Part shown: positions 1 through 8,803 of the stretch, piece after piece
Numbering within the stretch: the first letter of the stretch is position 1
How the letters are laid out: every line of letters begins with the position of its first letter
NCBI GenBank assembly: GCA_031397815.1
Contig: JANNMJ010000216.1
Span: forward strand, 1-27,786
DNA: 27,786 bases
Source of the DNA: JANNMJ01 sp031397815
Lineage (GTDB): Bacteria; Bacteroidota; Bacteroidia; Cytophagales; Hymenobacteraceae
Direction of reading: 5' to 3'
Made by a program: the position numbers and the translations under genes
Notes under the pieces: generated by a model
The model's database searches: none
Seen by the model: only the letters and a program-made list of their open reading frames with translations
What the model was told of the DNA's origin: nothing

Positions 1-3000
1 GATGCCCGTCAAGCCACCCTGCAAGCCGCCGTCGATCTCTTCGGCCTCGGCTCGGCGGAGGTAGTAGCAGCGGCGCAAGCGTGGCGAGCCGTCGGCCTCG
101 ACGCCTCGACGCCTGCGCTCTCCTCGATGACGCCCACCAGCGGCCCCATCGGCACATTGGTCACACTGCGCGGCTTCAATCTCGGCACCACCTACCGCGT
201 GACTTTCAACGGCGTACCGGTCCAGCAGGCCACCATGACCTCGGCGACCGCCCTGACGGTGGTCGTGCCGCCCGGCGCCACCACGGGGTCGGTCGTTGTT
301 ACTACTACCACCGGCACGGCCACCAGCGCGGGCGTGTTCACGGTCACCGGCAACCCCGCCGCTGCCCCCTCGGTGCTGAGCTATTCGCCCGCCGCCGGGG
401 CGCCGCAGAACAACGTGGTCACCCTGACCGGCACCAATTTCACCGGCACCACGGCGGTCATGTTCAACGGGGTAGCGGCGGTCTTCACGGTCGTTTCGCC
501 GACGCAAATCACCGTAACTGTCCCCGCCACCGCCACCAGCGGCCCCCTGACGGTGACCACCGCCAACGGCACTGCCACCGCGCCCACGCCATTTCTGGTG
601 CTGCCGTTCATTGCGGCGCTGACGCCCGCCAGCGGCATCGTCGGCACGTCGGTAGCCATCACCGGCACGAGCCTGAGCGATGCCCTGACGGTCAAGTTCA
701 ACAACACGTACGCCATCTTCTCAGTCGTTTCGGGGAACCGCCTGAACGCCACCGTCCCGATTGGCGCCACGACGGGCGTTGTGACCGTGCGGACGCCTTC
801 CGGCACCGCCACCAGTCCGGTGCCGTTCGTGGTGACGCCTTCGCTCGCTATCACCGAGTTCGACCCAGCGCAAGGCAATCCGCTGACTACCATCGTCACG
901 ATCCGCGGGCTGGGCTTCACCGGCACCACCGCCGTGCGCTTCAATACTACCCCCGCCACAACGTTCACCGTGGCCTCCGATACGGAGCTTTGGGCGACGG
1001 TGCCCGCCGGCGCCACCACCGGTCGCATCACCGTGGTATCGCCGCTCGGTACGGTCACGAGCACGTCGATTTTCACCGTCATCATCCCCGGTGCGCCGCT
1101 CATTACGTCGTTTACGCCGATGCTCGGGCCGGTCGGTACGCCGGTGGCCATCATGGGCACCGACCTCCGGAATGCCACCGCCGTCACGTTCAACGGCACG
1201 CCCGCGACGATTACCCAAAACACCCCGACCGAGATTTTCGTGACTGTTCCCGTGGGCGCCACCACCGGGCAAATCACCGTCACCACCGCCCTCGGCACCG
1301 GCGCGAGCGCCTTGCCTTTCCGCGTAACCGTGCCACCCGCTAACGACCTCTGCTCGGCCCCCAACCTGCCGGTGCTGGTCTGCGGCGCCCCAGCGCTGTT
1401 GGGCACCACCATCGGCGCCACCGCTATCGGCGACCCCTTGGCATTTTGCGGCACCAGCATCGATGCGCCGGGCGTGTTCTACCGGCTCGTCGGGACGGGG
1501 AGTCTGACCACGGTTTTCACCTGCGGATCCGTAACCGATTACGATTCCAAGCTGCACATCTTCTCGGGGAGCTGCGGCAATCTGGTCTGCATCGACGGCG
1601 ACGACGACGGCTGTAGCAACACGTCATCGTCGATCACTTTCCCCACCACGGCCGGCACCGCCTATGTCGTCTTCGTGAGCGGCTGGGGCGGAGATGCAGG
1701 TGATTTTTCCATCGAAGCCTCCTGCGGGACAACTTCGCCGCTGCCCTCCATCACCGCCTTCACCCCGACGAGCGGCCCCGTGGGAACCGGCGTCATCATC
1801 AGCGGCACCAATCTGAGCAACGCGACGGCGGTCCGCTTCAACGGGGTTGCTGCCACGGTTCTCTCCAACACTGCCACCGCGCTAGCCACGGCGGTTCCGG
1901 TTGGCGCGACCACCGGCCCCATCAGCATCACAACGGCCGGGGGCACGGCCACGAGCCTCGGCGTTTTCACGGTAACGGCTTCTGCGCCGATTGTCACGTC
2001 GTTCTCGCCTTTGCGCGGGCCGGTCGGAACGACCGTCACGGTCGTCGGGACGAACATGACGGGTTCGACAGTCGTAAAAATCGGCACGACGACGGTGACG
2101 ACCTTCACGATCAACCCTGTCGGTAATCGGATGACGATCACGGTTCCTGCCGGGGCCGGTTACGGGCAGATCAGCGTGACCACGCCGGGCGGCACCAGCC
2201 TCTCGCCGGGTTCCTTCTGCACCGAATACACCCCTACTGTGACGGGCGCCAGCCGTTGCGGCTCGGGTACGCTCACGCTCTCGGCCAGTGGAGCGCCAGC
2301 CAGCGGGTTGCGCTATCAGTGGTACACTTCGGCGACCGGTGCGCCTATCGCGGGCGCTGTGGGAGCCACGTTTACCACGCCCGTCCTGAGTGCTACCACC
2401 ACGTATTACGTGGCAATCGCACCCGCTACGGCGTGCATCGGAACGCGGCGCGCTGTAGTGGCCACCGTAACCGCCGGGCCCACTGTGGCGCTCACGGCTA
2501 GCGGCCCAACTACCCTCTGCCAAGGCAGCACCGTCACGCTGACGGCCACCGGCGCCGCGACTTACCGCTGGAGCACCGGCGCCACCACGCCGAGCATCAC
2601 CGTCAGCACGGCGGGTACTTATTCGGTGATTGGGACGGCCACGGGCGGTTGCGCCGGGCCTTCCGTGAGCCGGGTGGTCACGGTGTCGGCAAGTCCTGCC
2701 GCGCCTACCACGACTCCCGCCAACCGTTGTGGCCCCGGTAGGGTGACGCTTACCGCCGCCGGTGCCCCGGCCGGTGGCAGCTACCGTTGGTACACCACGG
2801 CCACGGGCGGCACGGCCCTCACCGGCACCGCCGCCACGTTCATCACGCCGATCCTGAGCGCCAACACCACGTATTTCGTGAGCACAGTAGCCGCGGCCGG
2901 TTGCGAAAGCGCCACCCGCACCGCCGTGGTCGCCACCATTCGCAGCAGCCCGACCGCTCTCATTACCGTCACCGGCTCGACCACCCTCTGCCCCGGCGAT

Positions 3001-3639
3001 TCAGCTATGCTGACCGCGACCGGTGGCATCACTTATCGTTGGAGTACCGGCGCTACCACGGCCACCATCTATGTCCCCCGCGGGCAATACACGGTGGACG
3101 TTACTAATGTCGGGGGCTGCACGGCCACTTCAGCCACAGTGATAGTCGTCGAACGGCCCAACCCGCAGCCCGTCATCACGACGGCGCCACAGGCTTCGGG
3201 AATCGTGATTCTGACTTCTTCAGCGGCCACCGGGAATCAGTGGTATTTCAACGGCGGCCCGATTGTCGGAGCCACCGGGTCGACGTATACCGTCAGCACT
3301 AGCACGCAGAGCGGGCTGTACACGGTGGTGAATTTCGACCCGTTCACGGGCTGCCGGTCGCTGATGTCGCTGACGATGCAGGTTACAGTTACCGGTACTG
3401 CCGCTGAGCTGGCCGATGCGGCGTGGTCACTCTGGCCGAACCCAGCGGGTCAGGAAGTGCGCAGCACCGGCCTGACGCCCGGCCTCGCCCTGTCTCTCTT
3501 CGATGCGACGGGCCGCTTGGTCCGCACCACGCACGCTGACGCGGCCGGTGCGGCAATGCTCGACGTGGCGGCGCTGCCGCGCGGGGTGTACGCGGTGCGT
3601 TTGGCGGGCGGCGCCACCAAGCGGGTGGTGCTCGAATAG
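1..3639 (+). CDS. M4-type metalloprotease C-terminal part with TIG/Ig repeats and T9SS sorting domain (5' truncated by window)
   Basis: The reading frame is open from base 1, so the start lies outside the window. The first ~35 codons (RQATLQAAVDLFG... AWRAVGL) match the last helix of the thermolysin (Peptidase_M4_C) catalytic domain; the HExxH zinc site would be upstream. Then come TIG/IPT Ig-fold repeats at about 120-360, 364-600, 601-835, 841-1085 and 1090-1335, a Cys-rich NDLC domain resembling pre-peptidase C-terminal domains (1336-1735), two more TIG repeats (1741-2215), and four or five Ig-like modules with RWSTGATT motifs (2225-3395). The end (3415-3636) has a WPNPA motif and a GVYAVRL strand, typical of a type A T9SS sorting domain. 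It is probably a secreted, cell-surface-anchored endopeptidase. The protease assignment rests on a short fragment; the repeat and sorting assignments are firm. Confidence 0.85.
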   Translation, partial: DARQATLQAAVDLFGLGSAEVVAAAQAWRAVGLDASTPALSSMTPTSGPIGTLVTLRGFNLGTTYRVTFNGVPVQQATMTSATALTVVVPPGATTGSVVVTTTTGTATSAGVFTVTGNPAAAPSVLSYSPAAGAPQNNVVTLTGTNFTGTTAVMFNGVAAVFTVVSPTQITVTVPATATSGPLTVTTANGTATAPTPFLVLPFIAALTPASGIVGTSVAITGTSLSDALTVKFNNTYAIFSVVSGNRLNATVPIGATTGVVTVRTPSGTATSPVPFVVTPSLAITEFDPAQGNPLTTIVTIRGLGFTGTTAVRFNTTPATTFTVASDTELWATVPAGATTGRITVVSPLGTVTSTSIFTVIIPGAPLITSFTPMLGPVGTPVAIMGTDLRNATAVTFNGTPATITQNTPTEIFVTVPVGATTGQITVTTALGTGASALPFRVTVPPANDLCSAPNLPVLVCGAPALLGTTIGATAIGDPLAFCGTSIDAPGVFYRLVGTGSLTTVFTCGSVTDYDSKLHIFSGSCGNLVCIDGDDDGCSNTSSSITFPTTAGTAYVVFVSGWGGDAGDFSIEASCGTTSPLPSITAFTPTSGPVGTGVIISGTNLSNATAVRFNGVAATVLSNTATALATAVPVGATTGPISITTAGGTATSLGVFTVTASAPIVTSFSPLRGPVGTTVTVVGTNMTGSTVVKIGTTTVTTFTINPVGNRMTITVPAGAGYGQISVTTPGGTSLSPGSFCTEYTPTVTGASRCGSGTLTLSASGAPASGLRYQWYTSATGAPIAGAVGATFTTPVLSATTTYYVAIAPATACIGTRRAVVATVTAGPTVALTASGPTTLCQGSTVTLTATGAATYRWSTGATTPSITVSTAGTYSVIGTATGGCAGPSVSRVVTVSASPAAPTTTPANRCGPGRVTLTAAGAPAGGSYRWYTTATGGTALTGTAATFITPILSANTTYFVSTVAAAGCESATRTAVVATIRSSPTALITVTGSTTLCPGDSAMLTATGGITYRWSTGATTATIYVPRGQYTVDVTNVGGCTATSATVIVVERPNPQPVITTAPQASGIVILTSSAATGNQWYFNGGPIVGATGSTYTVSTSTQSGLYTVVNFDPFTGCRSLMSLTMQVTVTGTAAELADAAWSLWPNPAGQEVRSTGLTPGLALSLFDATGRLVRTTHADAAGAAMLDVAALPRGVYAVRLAGGATKRVVLE

Positions 3640-3712
3640 AAGATAGGAGAGGAGGGAAGCGCAGCTTGCTTGACTTCGGCGGCTGACTTCGACGACTGAT
3701 TCGAAAGAGAAA

Positions 3713-3764
3713 TCGACAGAGAATCGACAGAGAAATCGACCTATAATTCGACCCCTCTCTCGAC
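3713..3764. repeat. Five TCGAC motifs spaced 11-12 bp apart
   Basis: TCGAC occurs at 3713, 3724, 3736, 3748 and 3760. The first three sit in near-identical units (GAGAAATCGACA, GAGAATCGACA, GAGAAATCGACC). The spacing is close to one helical turn. The stretch lies in the 339-bp gap between the protease stop and the histidine kinase start, about 215-265 bp upstream of the kinase. It could be a protein-binding array or a decayed microsatellite. No function is shown by the sequence. Confidence 0.5.
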
Positions 3765-3789
3765 CCATAAATCAGTAAGCTGACCCGGT

Positions 3790-3844
3790 AGTCCCGGTTG
3801 GTGCGGCGGTTGGGCATTGCCTGACTGCCGCGCCGACCGGGACT
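3790..3844. repeat. Imperfect 18-bp inverted repeat (REP-like or terminator)
   Basis: The arms 3790-3807 (AGTCCCGGTTGGTGCGGC) and 3827-3844 pair over 18 positions with two G-T wobbles and enclose 19 nt. There is no T-tract after either arm, so a classical intrinsic terminator is unlikely. It may be a REP-like palindrome. Apart from this and the TCGAC array, I see nothing else in 3640-3978. Confidence 0.5.
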
Positions 3845-3978
3845 TGCCGTTGGTGCCCGGCGCGGGTGGGCGGCTGCGGGTTCGACCTCTGAATGGTATC
3901 GCGGGCGTAGTTTGCAGCACTCTTCCGTGTCGGTGCGCGCTGCGCCGGCTCCTCTCGTCTTCGTCGTTTCCTTACTGA

Positions 3979-6003
3979 ATGGTGCCTTTTACTCAGTTAA
4001 AATCGGCCCGGCCGGAGCGAAGCGGTGTCCTTTGGGCGCTGCTGATGGGGGTTTTGTGGCTGATTCCCGGGGCGGCTCACGCCCAGACCGACGTTCGTTC
4101 GGCCCGCACCCGCGATTCGCTCATCGCCAAGCTGCGCGAACCGGCGATCCCCGACACGCAACGCGCGGCGATGCTTTATCAGCTCTGCTGGGAATTACGG
4201 CAAAGCGACCTCGCCGCCGCCCGGCGTTACGGCGAGCAAGGCCTCGCGATTGCGCGCCGGACGAACTACATGAAAGGCGAGCTGAACTGCCTCGCCGAGC
4301 TTTCCGGGCTGGCGTTGAGCAGCGAAGATTATCTGCGGGCCGAGCAGCTTGCGCAGGAGCTGGTGCGCCGGTCGGCGGTAGCGCCGCCGCGGCTGGTTCG
4401 GTTTCGGGCCAGAGGCTTGGAATCTATCGCGACGGTCGCCACGGTGCAGGGGCAGCACGAGCGCGCCGCGCAGTATTACCGGCAGCAATTGGCTGTGGTG
4501 CTCGCCAACCAGCCCGAGCTGAGCGATTTACTGCCGATGGCGTATCTCGGCTTGGCGAGTGCGTATTACACGCAGCTTCAACAGGGCAATACGGCGGATA
4601 GCATCGTGGCGCAAAACCGCTATTACGCCGTTCAGGCGCAGCGATTGGCGCGGCAGCAGAAGTCGCCGCTCGTGGAAGCGGCGAGCTTGCAGCTGCTGGC
4701 GATGGCCCTCAAAGAGCGTAAGCAGCTCGATTCCGCCGACCGGCTGATGCGGCAGGCGCTGCACCTGTATCGAGCCAATAACGCCACCTACAACGTGGGC
4801 GCCGCCCTCGTGGAGATGGCCGGGCTGAGTCTGCGCCTGAACCGCCCGACCGAGGCCGCGAGCTTGGCCGAAGAAGCCCGCCGGATTGCCCAAGAGGTGC
4901 AGGACCCGTACTCGGAGATGACGAGTAACACCATTCTCGCCGCCGCCCTCGCCGAGCAGGGGCAGGGAATGGCCGCTTACCGCGCCATCAACGCCGCCCG
5001 CGCCATCGAGGACTCGGTGAAAACGGCCGAAAACACCGAAAGTCTGCACAAGCTGCAAGTGCAGTTCGATACCGAGCGTAAGGAAGGCCGGATTCGGGAG
5101 CTGACGCAGCAGCAGCGACTGGAACACGAAAAAGTGGCCCGCCAACGGCAAGGGCTGTGGGCGCTGGGCGCGGTGTTGGCGGCCGTAGCGGCCGGGCTGG
5201 CGGTGGCGGCGCTACTGGCGCTGCGCCTGCGCCGGAGCCGCGAGCTGCTGGCGGCGCGCAACCGCGAGCTGGAGCTGGCGCGGGCCTCGCAGGACCGGCT
5301 GTACGCCATCGTCGCGCACGATTTGCGCGGCCCCGTGGCGGCGTTTCAGGGGCTGGCGCCGGTCATCCGCTACTACCGCGACCGTAACGATCTGCAAGCC
5401 CTCGACGAAGTGGCCGGGGAAGTGAGCGTCACCGCCGACTCCCTCGCCCGTCTCCTCGATAACCTTCTCCACTACGCCACCACCCAAACCGGCGAGCTGC
5501 GCTACCGGCCGGAAGCGCTCCCCGTCGCGGGCCTGTTCCGCGAGATTGTGGCCCTGTACGCCCCCGCCGCGCGGGCGGCGCAGGTGACGCTGGCCGTGGA
5601 TGTTCCCGCCGACCTGACGATTCAGGCCGACCGCGCCCTCACGCTCACCATTCTCCGCAACCTCACCCACAACGCGCTGAAAGTATCGCCGACGGGCACC
5701 ACGATTACGCTCGGTGCCGCCCCCGCGCCCGGCGGCCTGGTGCGGTTGATGGTGGCCGACCAAGGCCCCGGCTTACCCGCCGAGCGCGTGCAGGAGCTGC
5801 GCGCCGCCGTCGGCCCCGCCGTCGATAATCGGGCGCCCGACCGACCCGAATCGGGCACGGGCCTCGGGTTGCCGCTGGTGCGGCAGCTGGTGGGGCAGCA
5901 GGGCGGGGAGTTCGAGCTGGAGAGTGCGCCCGGCGTCGGGACGGTAGCGGCCGTCACGCTCCCCGGCGCCGAGGAGGCGGAAATGGCTCGTAGCCGCCGC
6001 TGA
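3979..6003 (+). CDS. TPR-containing sensor histidine kinase
   Basis: This 674-residue protein starts with a signal peptide (about 1-35, ending AAHAQ). A long alpha-helical region of TPR-like repeats (about 45-350) should lie in the periplasm. A coiled coil (355-392), one transmembrane helix (393-416) and a cytoplasmic kinase core follow. The H-box is IVAHDLRGP with phospho-acceptor His447, the N-box is centred on Asn565 (LTHNA), the G1 box is DQGPG (594-598), and the G2 box is GTGLGL (626-631). It is therefore a complete HisKA/HATPase_c kinase whose TPR part presumably senses a ligand or partner protein. No response regulator is adjacent, so its partner is unknown. The ATG is followed directly by the signal peptide, which supports the start. 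Confidence 0.9.
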   Translation: MVPFTQLKSARPERSGVLWALLMGVLWLIPGAAHAQTDVRSARTRDSLIAKLREPAIPDTQRAAMLYQLCWELRQSDLAAARRYGEQGLAIARRTNYMKGELNCLAELSGLALSSEDYLRAEQLAQELVRRSAVAPPRLVRFRARGLESIATVATVQGQHERAAQYYRQQLAVVLANQPELSDLLPMAYLGLASAYYTQLQQGNTADSIVAQNRYYAVQAQRLARQQKSPLVEAASLQLLAMALKERKQLDSADRLMRQALHLYRANNATYNVGAALVEMAGLSLRLNRPTEAASLAEEARRIAQEVQDPYSEMTSNTILAAALAEQGQGMAAYRAINAARAIEDSVKTAENTESLHKLQVQFDTERKEGRIRELTQQQRLEHEKVARQRQGLWALGAVLAAVAAGLAVAALLALRLRRSRELLAARNRELELARASQDRLYAIVAHDLRGPVAAFQGLAPVIRYYRDRNDLQALDEVAGEVSVTADSLARLLDNLLHYATTQTGELRYRPEALPVAGLFREIVALYAPAARAAQVTLAVDVPADLTIQADRALTLTILRNLTHNALKVSPTGTTITLGAAPAPGGLVRLMVADQGPGLPAERVQELRAAVGPAVDNRAPDRPESGTGLGLPLVRQLVGQQGGEFELESAPGVGTVAAVTLPGAEEAEMARSRR

Positions 6004-6091
6004 TGTGATGGGGCTGGCGCAAGCGGATGAATGAATCCGGGTTGCGGTGTCTACCCAATTTCTAGAGCGGGTGACCGAAAGTTTTTCCGCC

Positions 6092-6207
6092 TTTGTCATT
6101 GCGAGGAACGAAGCAATCCTCGTAGGATGTGGGCGTTGGCTCAGCTGCATGGCCGAGCCAACGAGGATTGCCACGTCGTCGCAAAGCCTCCTCCTCGCAA
6201 TGACAAA
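6092..6207. repeat. Nested palindromic dispersed repeat (CATTGCGAGGA type)
   Basis: Perfect 16-bp outer arms (6092-6107, TTTGTCATTGCGAGGA; 6192-6207) enclose 11-bp inner arms (6113-6123 and 6161-6171) and 8-bp innermost arms (6135-6142 and 6155-6162). The whole can fold as one cruciform. The outer core is the widespread bacterial dispersed repeat whose conceptual translations read VIARNEAI or CHCEERS. Open frames across it come from the repeat and are not genes. It is probably a non-autonomous mobile palindrome. The only assignable features in the 6004-6638 gap are this element and the tandem array next to it. Confidence 0.8.
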
Positions 6208-6270
6208 ATCCTCGATCTTAACATCTATGGGCATGGAATTCCACTAGGGAGAATGCCCAGCCGGGTAACG

Positions 6271-6449
6271 ACCGGACAAGGCACGGAATCACGATCCCAG
6301 AGCTTGTCCGGTACCGGACAAGGCACGGAATCACGATCCCAGAGCTTGTCCGGTACCGGACAACGGGCGGAATCACGATCCCAGAGCTTGTCCGGTACCG
6401 GACAACGGGCAGAATCACGATTCCAGAGCTTGTCCGGTACCGGACAAGC
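6271..6449. repeat. Tandem array of four 42-bp palindromic units plus a partial fifth
   Basis: Units begin at 6271, 6313, 6355 and 6397, and a partial unit begins at 6439. Each starts with ACCGGACAA and ends with CTTGTCCGGT, so every unit can form its own hairpin with 9-10-bp arms around a ~22-nt centre. Adjacent units join at the palindrome GGTACC. Units 1 and 2 are identical over their 42 bases; units 3 and 4 share an altered GGGCGG/GGGCAG segment. Because 42 is divisible by three, one frame reads as a 14-residue repeat, but that frame also runs through the upstream palindrome and lacks coding character. There are no unique spacers, so it is not CRISPR. Confidence 0.85.
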
Positions 6450-6638
6450 TTTCTTACTCGCTGACCCTGAAAGCGCTACGTTTAGGAGAGGAAAATATAA
6501 CGAAGCGTTGTCAGGTGGGCGGCAACGATAGCCGGTTCAGGACTCGTCTAGTGGGCTGAGGTAGATAGCAGATAGATTTCTGTCTGATAAATCGACCTTT
6601 TTTCTATTTCTAGCGACTCCGTAAGCTGGCTGCTGCTG

Positions 6639-8591
6639 ATGAAAAAAGTGTTTCTGATACTCCTGTGCGGGCTGTTGGGGCTGAGCGGGAAGGGGTTTGG
6701 TCAGGGATTGATTTTTAGCCGGACGATGGAAGCGCCGATGCTCGGTCCGGCTGCCCGCGTGGTGCCGACGCCCGACAACGGCACCGCCGTGTTCTCCGGC
6801 GACAGCTTGCAGGTGGTGAAGCTGAGTCCGTGCGGCCGGGTGGAGTGGGCGAAACAGTACCGCTTGGCCGGGTACAAAACCCTGCCGGGCGCGCACGACA
6901 TGACGGTACTCGCGGGGGCGAACGGCGGGTTCGCGCTCCTGACGCGGGTGCGGGTCGGCGGGGATTTGTCGGCGCCGCTCGTGGTGTGCCTCGATGCGGC
7001 GGGCGGCGTGCGGTGGAGCATCGTCTTGAGCGAGCCGACCTTCGACCATTACCCATACACCATCGGGCAAGACCAGCAGGGGAATCTCGTGATTTACGGC
7101 ATCGCCGTGGTGGGCACCGCGGGCGAGTCATTCAATTTTCTTACGAAGATTAGCGGCACTGGCGCCGTGCTTTGGAGCCACCGCTACGGCCTCGGCGTGA
7201 TCTGGGGCGGCGCCCTCAACACCAGCGATAACGGCGTATTGGCGCGCACCGGCAGCCGGTTCATCAAGACCGACGCCGCTGGTCAGGTGCAGTGGACATC
7301 TTCCGTCATTGCCCGTCGCGACGATAGTTATTACGCCCCGGTGGAAGTGGCCGACGGCTACATTTATTCGAGCTACGCGGCTAATAACCAGCAAATCAGC
7401 TTTTATAAGATCGATAAGCAAGGGCGGCTGCTGTGGGGTGGCCGCAAGACGACCGATTTCCTCAACCGTCCGCCGTTGCTCCGGCTTCGGCCGAACGGGC
7501 ACTTGGTGGGCGTTTACAACCGGCGCGGCAGCAACGGCAATTCCCACGCGACGCTCGTGGAGCTGGATGCTGATTTACGCGTAATCCGGCAACGCTCCCT
7601 GCCCGCCGGGCTGACGGCGGCCGACCTCTGCCTCGCCACCGACGGCGCACCTGTGCTGATGGGGCGGCTCGGCGCGGGCAGCCTGTTTCTGAATCGCACC
7701 GACACCGCGTTTCAGCTCTCGCCGGTTTGTGATACGGTTCTCGCGGCGCCCCAAATCACCCTCGATTCGGCCGTGATACAAGAGTTTCTCACCCCCGCGA
7801 CGTTGCCATTTGCACCCACCACGCAGGCGGTTTCGGTGACGGCTTCCGCCTTCAACCCCACCCAAACCACGCTGTGCGCCGCACCCCTGAACCTGACGCT
7901 CGGCCCCGATACGGCCTTCTGCGACGGCGCCGCGCCGCTCCTGCTCCGCAACCGCCGCGCCGATCTGTTCGAGCAATACCGCTGGTCGACGGGCGCCACC
8001 ACGGCAGCGATCTCCGTCACGCAGCCCGGCACCTACTGGCTGCGCGCCACCATTAACTGCGGCCTAGATACGCTGACCGATTCCATCACCATCGGCCGCA
8101 CCATCGTCCCTGCGCCCACCCGTTCCCTCGACACCATTCGGTGCTCCGACGACCCCGTGCTTCTCGACGCCCGAGTCAGTGGCGCGGCGACCTACCGGTG
8201 GCCCGACGGCTCCGCCAATCCCCAATTCCTCGCGGCCGATACGGGCCGCTACACCGTTTCGATTACGCTCGACGGCTGCACGCGGCGCGTCGAGTACCAC
8301 ATTGGGGAATGCGAGCGGCTGATTATGCCCAACATCTTCAGCCCCAACGCCGACCGCCTCAACGACCGCTTCGTGCCCATCGAGATGCGCGGCATCGCCT
8401 CGGCCACGCTGGAGGTGTATAACCGCTGGGGGCAGCGCGTGGCGACCACCAACGACATCCGTCGCACCGGTTGGGACGGCACCGCCGGTGGGCGCCTCTG
8501 CGCCGCCGCGACGTACTTCTACCTCGTGCGCTACACCACCGTCCGGCAGCAGCAGAAAACCGTGAAGGGGTACGTGGAGCTGGTTTGGTGA
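6639..8591 (+). CDS. Secreted surface protein with CHU_C (gliding-type, T9SS type B) C-terminal domain
   Basis: This 650-residue protein has an N-terminal signal peptide (MKKVFLILLCGLLGLSGKGFGQ, split here as residues 1-21 plus the cleavage zone). Residues ~25-375 carry repeated W/G-rich strands such as GRVEWAKQY, GGVRWSIV, GAVLWSHRYG and GQVQWTS, suggesting a beta-propeller. Two PKD/Ig-like modules follow (about 420-560; RWSTGATT and TYRWPDG). From about residue 560 the NIFSPNADRLNDRF, VYNRWGQRV and GWDGT motifs define a CHU_C/gliding-motility C-terminal domain, the type B T9SS signal. It is probably exported across the outer membrane and attached or released at the surface. It appears monocistronic, with a hairpin terminator downstream. 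The molecular role is unknown. Confidence 0.88.
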   Translation: MKKVFLILLCGLLGLSGKGFGQGLIFSRTMEAPMLGPAARVVPTPDNGTAVFSGDSLQVVKLSPCGRVEWAKQYRLAGYKTLPGAHDMTVLAGANGGFALLTRVRVGGDLSAPLVVCLDAAGGVRWSIVLSEPTFDHYPYTIGQDQQGNLVIYGIAVVGTAGESFNFLTKISGTGAVLWSHRYGLGVIWGGALNTSDNGVLARTGSRFIKTDAAGQVQWTSSVIARRDDSYYAPVEVADGYIYSSYAANNQQISFYKIDKQGRLLWGGRKTTDFLNRPPLLRLRPNGHLVGVYNRRGSNGNSHATLVELDADLRVIRQRSLPAGLTAADLCLATDGAPVLMGRLGAGSLFLNRTDTAFQLSPVCDTVLAAPQITLDSAVIQEFLTPATLPFAPTTQAVSVTASAFNPTQTTLCAAPLNLTLGPDTAFCDGAAPLLLRNRRADLFEQYRWSTGATTAAISVTQPGTYWLRATINCGLDTLTDSITIGRTIVPAPTRSLDTIRCSDDPVLLDARVSGAATYRWPDGSANPQFLAADTGRYTVSITLDGCTRRVEYHIGECERLIMPNIFSPNADRLNDRFVPIEMRGIASATLEVYNRWGQRVATTNDIRRTGWDGTAGGRLCAAATYFYLVRYTTVRQQQKTVKGYVELVW

Positions 8592-8611
8592 GCGGGCGCC
8601 GGGGGATGGTT

Positions 8612-8710
8612 TTACGGGGTCAGCGGCAATTGAAAAGTCGCTTCCGTGCCGCCGTTTAGCTTCTTTTCGCTGAAAAACGGCCAATCGGTAGTAAGGGTAA
8701 GAAGGCGCAG
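8612..8710 (-). pseudogene. Possible remnant of a histidine-kinase C-terminus
   Basis: Read on the minus strand, this intergenic stretch ends with GGTEATFQLPLTP and a stop at 8612-8614. That resembles the last strand of HATPase domains (GGT.. F.LPL). The frame has no kinase motifs upstream and soon runs into the terminator hairpin at 8748, so at most a relic is present. Chance resemblance is a real alternative. Confidence 0.2.
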
Positions 8711-8747
8711 CGGTGTAGTACTAGTCAGGCAGCCGGTGGCGGGTGCC

Positions 8748-8767
8748 GCCCGGTTAGCCGGGCCTTT
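8748..8767 (+). terminator. Putative terminator after the CHU_C gene
   Basis: A GC stem GCCCGG/CCGGGC (8748-8753 and 8758-8763) with loop TTAG is followed by the pyrimidine run CTTTCTC. It lies about 160 bp after the CHU_C stop and ~40 bp before the next start. Confidence 0.5.
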
Positions 8768-8803
8768 CTCGTGTCCTTTCCTTTTCCTTAGAGAAGCGAG
8801 TAG

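Noticed and set aside
81..1557. Long open frames in other frames over the TIG repeats (81-1343 +, 381-1460 -, 721-1557 -)
   Set aside because: They overlap a clearly coding frame and have His/Arg- or Val/Thr-biased translations typical of shadows of GC-rich repetitive genes.
6271..6449. Possible CRISPR array
   Set aside because: The units are contiguous with no unique spacers, and no cas genes are in the window.
6031..6531. 166-codon open frame with a 14-residue repeat
   Set aside because: It is made of the nested palindrome (CHCEERS-type translation) plus the 42-bp array read in frame; no start context or coding features outside the repeats.
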